Below are positions 60,046-64,000 of a stretch of 64,000 nt of DNA, piece by piece. Below the pieces are notes generated by a model. That model did not search any database, was not told the origin of the DNA, and saw only the letters and a program-made list of their open reading frames with translations. The DNA comes from Neoroseomonas lacus (GTDB taxonomy: Bacteria; Pseudomonadota; Alphaproteobacteria; Acetobacterales; Acetobacteraceae): assembly GCF_014644535.1 (NCBI RefSeq), contig NZ_BMKW01000006.1:62001-126000 (forward strand), in the 5' to 3' direction. A program made the position numbers and the translations under genes. How positions within the stretch are numbered: the stretch's first letter is position 1; each line of letters begins with the position of its first letter.

Positions 60046-60869
60046 GCCGGGTTGCCCTTCGCCGCGCGGCGTTGGGCGACGCCGTCGAGGAAGGCCGCGA
60101 CCGATTCCTGATGCTCGCGCGAGCTGTAACAGATGGCCTGTGCCTGGCTGCCGAGAGAGAAGACCTGCTCGACCGTGAGTTCGAAAGTTTGGTCCATGAT
60201 ATTCTTGCTCAGCGCGAGCGCCGCCGGCGAGCCCTTGCTCAGTTGTTTCGCCCAGGCGCGTGCATCGGCGAGCAGCGTGTCGGCGCCGGTGACGCGATCG
60301 ATCATGCCCAGGCGCAGAGCTTCCTCCGGTTCCACGGTGCGGCCGGAGAAGATCAGCTCCTTGGCGCGCGAGAGGCCGACGCGGCGCGGCAGGAAGTACA
60401 TGCCGCCGCCATCCGGGATCAGCCCGCGCAGGATATAGGTCATGGCGAAGCGCGCGGCGTCGGAAGCGATGATGAAGTCGCAGCACAGCGCGACGTCGCA
60501 GCCGAGCCCGGTCGCCGCGCCATTCACCGCCGCGATGGTCGGCTTCGGCAAGGCATGCAGCAACGAGACGGCGTGGTGGGTGCGCTGCTGGCGGCGCCAA
60601 CCGTTCAAGGCGACCTCGCCTGGCGGCACGGCGAGCCGCGCCTGCATCGACTTCACGTCACCGCCGGCACAGAAGCCCTTGCCGGCGCCGGTGACGACCA
60701 GCGCGCGGATCGAATCGGTGCGCGCCACATGGTCGAGCGCAGCCATCAGATCCGCGCGCATCTCGTCGTCGATGGCGTTGCGCGCGGCTGGTCGGTTCAA
60801 GGTGAGGGTCGCGACAGGCCCATCCGCCTGGAGCAGGATGGCGTCGGAAGCCGAGGTGCTCAGGGTCAT
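60042..60869 (-). CDS. Enoyl-CoA hydratase/isomerase-family protein
   Basis: A 275-residue crotonase-fold enzyme. The oxyanion-hole residues lie in GAGKGFCAGGDVKSMQ and AAVNGAATGLGCDVALCCDF, and the IPDGGGMYFLPRRVG loop carries an acidic residue in the position of the general acid/base. It could hydrate, isomerise or hydrolyse CoA thioesters. It is sandwiched between the hydroxyacid dehydrogenase gene (four-base overlap) and the acyl-CoA synthetase gene (four-base overlap), in an operon for breakdown of an unknown organic acid. Confidence 0.92.
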   Translation of the reverse strand: MTLSTSASDAILLQADGPVATLTLNRPAARNAIDDEMRADLMAALDHVARTDSIRALVVTGAGKGFCAGGDVKSMQARLAVPPGEVALNGWRRQQRTHHAVSLLHALPKPTIAAVNGAATGLGCDVALCCDFIIASDAARFAMTYILRGLIPDGGGMYFLPRRVGLSRAKELIFSGRTVEPEEALRLGMIDRVTGADTLLADARAWAKQLSKGSPAALALSKNIMDQTFELTVEQVFSLGSQAQAICYSSREHQESVAAFLDGVAQRRAAKGNPA

Positions 60870-61855
60870 GCGGGATTTCCTTGTGGAGCTTGTGCGACGC
60901 CGTTTAGCGGTCGCGGCAGGGCTTCGCCGGCGCGCCAGGCCTGCAGGCAGGCGACGACGCCATTGAAGTAGAGGCCGACATTCTGCCGCGTGACGTAGCC
61001 GAGATGCGGCGTCAGGATAGTGTTGGGCGCGTCGCGGATCGGGTCGTCGGCGGCCATTGGCTCGGGGTCATGCGTGTCGATCGCGACACCACCGAGCTGC
61101 CCGCTGCGCAGCGCCGCGATCAGCGCCACCCGGTCCACCAGCCCGCCACGCGCAGTATTCACCAGCAGCGCCCCAAGACGCATCGCACCGAGTTCCGTCG
61201 CGCCGACGATACCGCGCGTCGCTGGGCCAAGGCCGAGATGCAGCGTCACGATATCGGCGTCGCGGAAGAGCCCGATGCGATCGGTGAGCACGGCGCCGGC
61301 GGCCTCGGCCTTCTCCGCCGTCATGTTCGGGCTCCAGGCCAACAACCGCATGCCGAAGGCGCGGCCGATCGCGGCCACCGCCCCACCGATGCGACCGAGA
61401 CCGGCGACACCGAGAGTCGCGCCCTCCAGCCCGAGCCCGGCGCCATGCTGCCAACCACCTTGCCGCAGCCGCTGTTCCTGCGCGGGAATGCCGCGCGCCA
61501 GGGCGAGGATCAGCCCCCAGGTCAACTCGACCGTCGGCGAGCCCCGCGAATCCGTTCCGCACACGGCGATGCCGCGCGCCACGCAGGCATCGAGGTCGAG
61601 CACGCGGTTGCGCATGCCCGCCGTGATGATCAGGCGCAGCGCCGGCAGACGTCGCAGCAGGCTTTCCGGCACAGCGGTTCGCTCGCGGATCAGTACCAGC
61701 GCGTCGGCATCGTGCAGATGATCGACCAGCGCTGCTTCCGAGAGCTTCTCGTGCAGGAATTCGACCGGCAAGCCCGACCAATCCGCCGCGCCGGGCGCCA
61801 CATCGCCGTAATCGTCGAGCACGACGATCCGACGCAGGGGTGGGCGCGCGATCAT
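60866..61855 (-). CDS. D-2-hydroxyacid dehydrogenase-family protein
   Basis: A 329-residue NAD(P)-dependent oxidoreductase of the D-isomer family. The NAD fold is ATLGVAGLGRIGGAVAAIGR; the catalytic Arg is in NTARGGLVD, the Glu in HDPEP and the His in TPHLGYVT. The WGLILALARGIPAQEQRLRQ segment is typical of the phosphoglycerate-dehydrogenase-like branch, with possible substrates such as glyoxylate, hydroxypyruvate or other D-2-hydroxyacids. It overlaps both neighbouring genes by four bases. Its position next to a Bug-type binding protein suggests that it acts on the imported carboxylate (inference). Confidence 0.9.
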   Translation of the reverse strand: MIARPPLRRIVVLDDYGDVAPGAADWSGLPVEFLHEKLSEAALVDHLHDADALVLIRERTAVPESLLRRLPALRLIITAGMRNRVLDLDACVARGIAVCGTDSRGSPTVELTWGLILALARGIPAQEQRLRQGGWQHGAGLGLEGATLGVAGLGRIGGAVAAIGRAFGMRLLAWSPNMTAEKAEAAGAVLTDRIGLFRDADIVTLHLGLGPATRGIVGATELGAMRLGALLVNTARGGLVDRVALIAALRSGQLGGVAIDTHDPEPMAADDPIRDAPNTILTPHLGYVTRQNVGLYFNGVVACLQAWRAGEALPRPLNGVAQAPQGNPA

Positions 61856-62832
61856 TCGGCGCGGATATGCGTGCGGGTGACCACCTGCTGCCAGCGCTGC
61901 CGGTCTTCCTCGATCAGACGGCCGAAATCCTGAGGCGCGGCGCTGGGTTCGATCTCGACGCCTTCCTCGGTCAGGCGGTTCTGTACCGTCGGGTCTGCCA
62001 GGGTGGCGTTAAGCGCCGCGTGCAGCGCAGTGACGCGGCGTGTCGGCGTACCGGCCGGGGCGAGCAGCCCATACCAGGTGGAGGAGATGATCTCGGGGAA
62101 GCCGGCCTCCACCGTGCTCGGGACATCGGGCAGGATGGCGAGGCGGCGGGGCGCCGCAACGGCCAGCGCACGCAGCCCGCCCGAGGCGATGTGGGGCCGC
62201 AGCGGTGCCGCCGCATTGGTCAGGATCTGCACGCGGCCGGCCAGCACGTCGGTCAGCGCAGGACCGGTGCCGCGATACGGGACGTGGTCCATCTCCGCCC
62301 CGAAGGTGAGCGAGATGAGTGCGCCGAGCAGATGGCCCGTGGTGCCGACGCCGGGGCTCGCATAGGAGATCGGTGGGTCGGCGCGCTTCGCGAGGTCGCG
62401 CAGCTCAGCCATGCTGTGCACGGGCACACCGGGGTTGACAGTGATGACGTTCGGCGCGGCGCCGATGAAGCCGATCGGCGCGAAGTCGCGGATGATGTCG
62501 TAGGGCACGCGCGGCTGCACCAGGCTGCTGATCAGGAAACTGCCGCTGCCGCCGAGCAGGAAGGTGTAGCCATCCTTCGGTGCGCGGGCGACGACCTCGG
62601 TGCCCAGGATGCCGCCGGCACCGCCGCGATTCTCGATCACGATGGTCTGGCCGAGCCGCGCGCCCATGCCTTCGGCGATGACACGGCCAACGATGTCGTT
62701 GCTGCCGCCGGCGGCGAAGGGGATGACCATGCGCATCGGCCGGTCGGGGAAGGCTTCGCCCTGCGCCAGAGCCTGATGGCCGAGCATGGCGGACAAAGCG
62801 GGGATGAGAGTCAGGGCGGTGCGGCGCTGCAT
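61852..62832 (-). CDS. Bug-family (TctC-like) periplasmic solute-binding protein
   Basis: A 326-residue periplasmic protein with signal MQRRTALTLIPALSAMLGHQ (cut near ALAQG). Family-defining segments are FPDRPMRMVIPFAAGGSNDI, VIENRGGAGGILGTEVVARA and MDHVPYRGTGPALTDVLAGR. Bug proteins bind carboxylates for tripartite tricarboxylate transporters, but no TctA/TctB genes lie nearby, so this is an orphan binding protein, as is usual in this group. It is the first gene of the operon and lies divergent from the LysR gene. Confidence 0.92.
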   Translation of the reverse strand: MQRRTALTLIPALSAMLGHQALAQGEAFPDRPMRMVIPFAAGGSNDIVGRVIAEGMGARLGQTIVIENRGGAGGILGTEVVARAPKDGYTFLLGGSGSFLISSLVQPRVPYDIIRDFAPIGFIGAAPNVITVNPGVPVHSMAELRDLAKRADPPISYASPGVGTTGHLLGALISLTFGAEMDHVPYRGTGPALTDVLAGRVQILTNAAAPLRPHIASGGLRALAVAAPRRLAILPDVPSTVEAGFPEIISSTWYGLLAPAGTPTRRVTALHAALNATLADPTVQNRLTEEGVEIEPSAAPQDFGRLIEEDRQRWQQVVTRTHIRAE

Positions 62833-62968
62833 GGTGGCACGTCCTCCGGTTGTCATTGCGCGTGACCGCGGCGGCGGCCTGGCGATGCGCTGTCCTGCCA
62901 CCGGGCCGGGGCGCCCCGAAAGCCACAGAGATTCTCGGCCTGCCCCAACCTCATGTTATGCTGACCCC

Positions 62969-63874
62969 ATGCCGCGCCTGTCCCTGCCCCTGGAAAGTCT
63001 CTGGGCGTTCCACATCGTCGCCGAGACCGGCAGCATCACTGCCGCCGCGGCGGTGCTGAAGGTGACCCAGCCCGCTGTCAGCCGGCGGCTGCGCGAGCTG
63101 GAAGCCGGGTTTGGCTGCGCGCTGGTGCGGCGCAGCGCCAATGCGTTGCGGTTGACGGAACCCGGCGAGCGCTTCGCCCGCGAGTTGCGCGATGGCTTCA
63201 GCAAGATCGAGGCGGCGATGCGCAACCTCCAGGCGCAGGACGCGCCGCTGCGGATTCGCGCCTACACCACCTGGGCGCTGCGCTGGCTGATCCCGCGCCT
63301 GTCGGGCTTTCGCGCACTGCATCCGGGCATCGATGTGGAGGTGACGACGTCGACCGCCGCGGTCGACCTGGCGCGCGACGGCGTCGATGCGGCGATCAGG
63401 ACGGCACCGATCGACGCGCCGCCGACGCCGGCGGCGCGACGACTTCAGGCGGTGATGATCGCTCCGTTCGCCGCGCCGTCGCTCGCCGATTCGCCGCGCG
63501 TCGCCGCCGGCTTGCCGGGGCGTCTGCTCGGCAGCCGGGTGCGCGCTGGCGACTGGATGCGCTGGCAGCGTCATGCGGGCCTCGCAGCCAACCCTTCGCC
63601 GTTGTTGTTCGAGAGCACGACGTTGGCGATCCAGGCCGCGCTGGAAGGCCTGGGCACGGTGATCTGTTCGCCGGTCTTCGTGCAGGAGGAATTGCGCGCT
63701 GGTCGCCTGCGCGCCCTGTCGGCCGACAGCGTGATGGCCGGCGATTGCTACTGGCTGATCCTGCCGCCCGGGCGCATCAGCCCGGCGCTGCGGATCTTCG
63801 CCGACTGGCTGCTGCACGAAGCCGAGGTGGAAGCGCCAGCCACGACGCCGCGCCCAAGGCGGCGTCGCGGCTGA
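62969..63874 (+). CDS. LysR-family transcriptional regulator, GcvA-like
   Basis: A 301-residue regulator. The N-terminal winged helix is LPLESLWAFHIVAETGSITA, then AAAVLKVTQPAVSRRLRELE; the effector domain starts LRIRAYTTWALRWLIPRLSG, a GcvA/AmpR-type pattern. The start MPRLSLP at 62969 fits; an earlier out-of-frame ATG lies at 62953. It is divergent from the Bug-dehydrogenase-hydratase-synthetase operon (136-base gap) and is the likely regulator of it. It ends two bases before the convergent SDR gene. Confidence 0.9.
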   Translation: MPRLSLPLESLWAFHIVAETGSITAAAAVLKVTQPAVSRRLRELEAGFGCALVRRSANALRLTEPGERFARELRDGFSKIEAAMRNLQAQDAPLRIRAYTTWALRWLIPRLSGFRALHPGIDVEVTTSTAAVDLARDGVDAAIRTAPIDAPPTPAARRLQAVMIAPFAAPSLADSPRVAAGLPGRLLGSRVRAGDWMRWQRHAGLAANPSPLLFESTTLAIQAALEGLGTVICSPVFVQEELRAGRLRALSADSVMAGDCYWLILPPGRISPALRIFADWLLHEAEVEAPATTPRPRRRRG

Positions 63875-63876
63875 CC

Positions 63877-64000
63877 TCAGCCGCAGCGCACCGACATGCC
63901 GCCATCGACGACGAGTTCCGTGCCGGTGATGAAGCGCGCTTCATCGGAGGCGAGGAACAGCACCGCATTGGCGGTGTCGCGGCCGTCGCCGGCGAAGCCC
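63877..64000 (-). CDS. Short-chain dehydrogenase/reductase, C-terminal end only
   Basis: The gene continues beyond the window edge, so only the last 40 codons are seen. They read NAVLFLASDEARFITGTELV followed by VDGGMSVRCG, which is the conserved ending of classical SDR enzymes (the segment after the substrate loop, with the ITG…VDGG signature). The cofactor-binding and catalytic YxxxK motifs lie outside. The gene is convergent with the LysR gene at two bases distance, so the two share a very short junction. Confidence 0.8.
   Translation of the reverse strand, partial: GFAGDGRDTANAVLFLASDEARFITGTELVVDGGMSVRCG

Noticed and set aside
60866-61855. Apparent loss of the catalytic Glu in the D-2-hydroxyacid dehydrogenase (DTHDPEP in place of DVFxxEP)
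   Set aside because: Aligned by spacing to the catalytic His, the conserved Glu is the one in EP, which is present; only flanking residues vary.
1-64000. CRISPR arrays, tRNA and rRNA genes
   Set aside because: The regular repeats found are either paired hairpins at scattered loci or single direct repeats; no spaced array and no tRNA or rRNA gene could be recognised.

Overview
This window comes from a GC-rich alphaproteobacterial chromosome, most likely Rhodospirillales/Acetobacteraceae (Roseomonas-like). That placement is inferred from gene families and neighbourhood: a 1561-residue NAD-glutamate dehydrogenase, a ParB-methyltransferase/DUF5681/TerL phage trio, lolA-xthA-ftsK in the same area, and an alphaproteobacterial-type Fur box. 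No marker RNA gene is present; I found no tRNA, rRNA or CRISPR array.

1-5.8 kb: the 3' end of an AaeA/HlyD-type efflux adaptor gene, then a degenerate prophage on the minus strand. It holds a large terminase, a DUF5681 protein, a ParB-domain DNA methyltransferase and an unknown phage-type protein, and ends in a serine recombinase broken by an amber codon and a 3' truncation. No structural phage genes follow. 5.9-10.5 kb: minus-strand housekeeping genes (lipoprotein, xthA, fumarylacetoacetate-hydrolase-type enzyme, glutamine-amidotransferase-like hydrolase, lolA, small exported protein). 10.7-16.7 kb: a type III polyketide synthase / methyltransferase / FAD oxidoreductase operon (+) converges on a MacB-like ABC permease / ATPase / MlaC-like operon (-), suggesting synthesis and possibly trafficking of a phenolic lipid or quinone. 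17.2-24.3 kb: metallophosphoesterase, lipid kinase, ftsK, a small histidine-phosphotransfer-like protein and a class A penicillin-binding protein. 24.7-28.5 kb: a tightly overlapping molybdate operon (modA-B-C-D plus a short ModE), divergent from a TrmO-like methyltransferase gene and msrB.

29.7-34 kb: GMC oxidoreductase with a LysR regulator, and a DoxX / old-yellow-enzyme pair. 34.3-39.2 kb: an iron module (imelysin, di-haem DUF1111 protein, imelysin, DUF1513) behind a Fur-like box, divergent from an OprB-type porin. 41-45.7 kb: NAD-glutamate dehydrogenase. 45.8-50.1 kb: a four-gene overlapping or closely spaced set with a JmjC/cupin oxygenase, an OmpA-like protein, an exported protein made of five approximately 87-residue repeats, and an EF-hand protein. 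50.7-57.9 kb: an HSL-type hydrolase, an unusual transposase-HTH/GntR/FCD fusion regulator, and a divergent polyamine-type ABC transporter operon that ends in a PuuE-like deacetylase and is preceded by a textbook sigma-54 promoter. 58-64 kb: a minus-strand catabolic operon (ADP-forming-type acyl-CoA synthetase, enoyl-CoA hydratase, D-2-hydroxyacid dehydrogenase, Bug-type binding protein), its divergent LysR gene, and the end of an SDR gene.

The most distinctive non-coding signal is a family of intergenic elements (at least nine loci) built from paired hairpins in inverted orientation. Their stems change sequence between copies yet stay base-paired.
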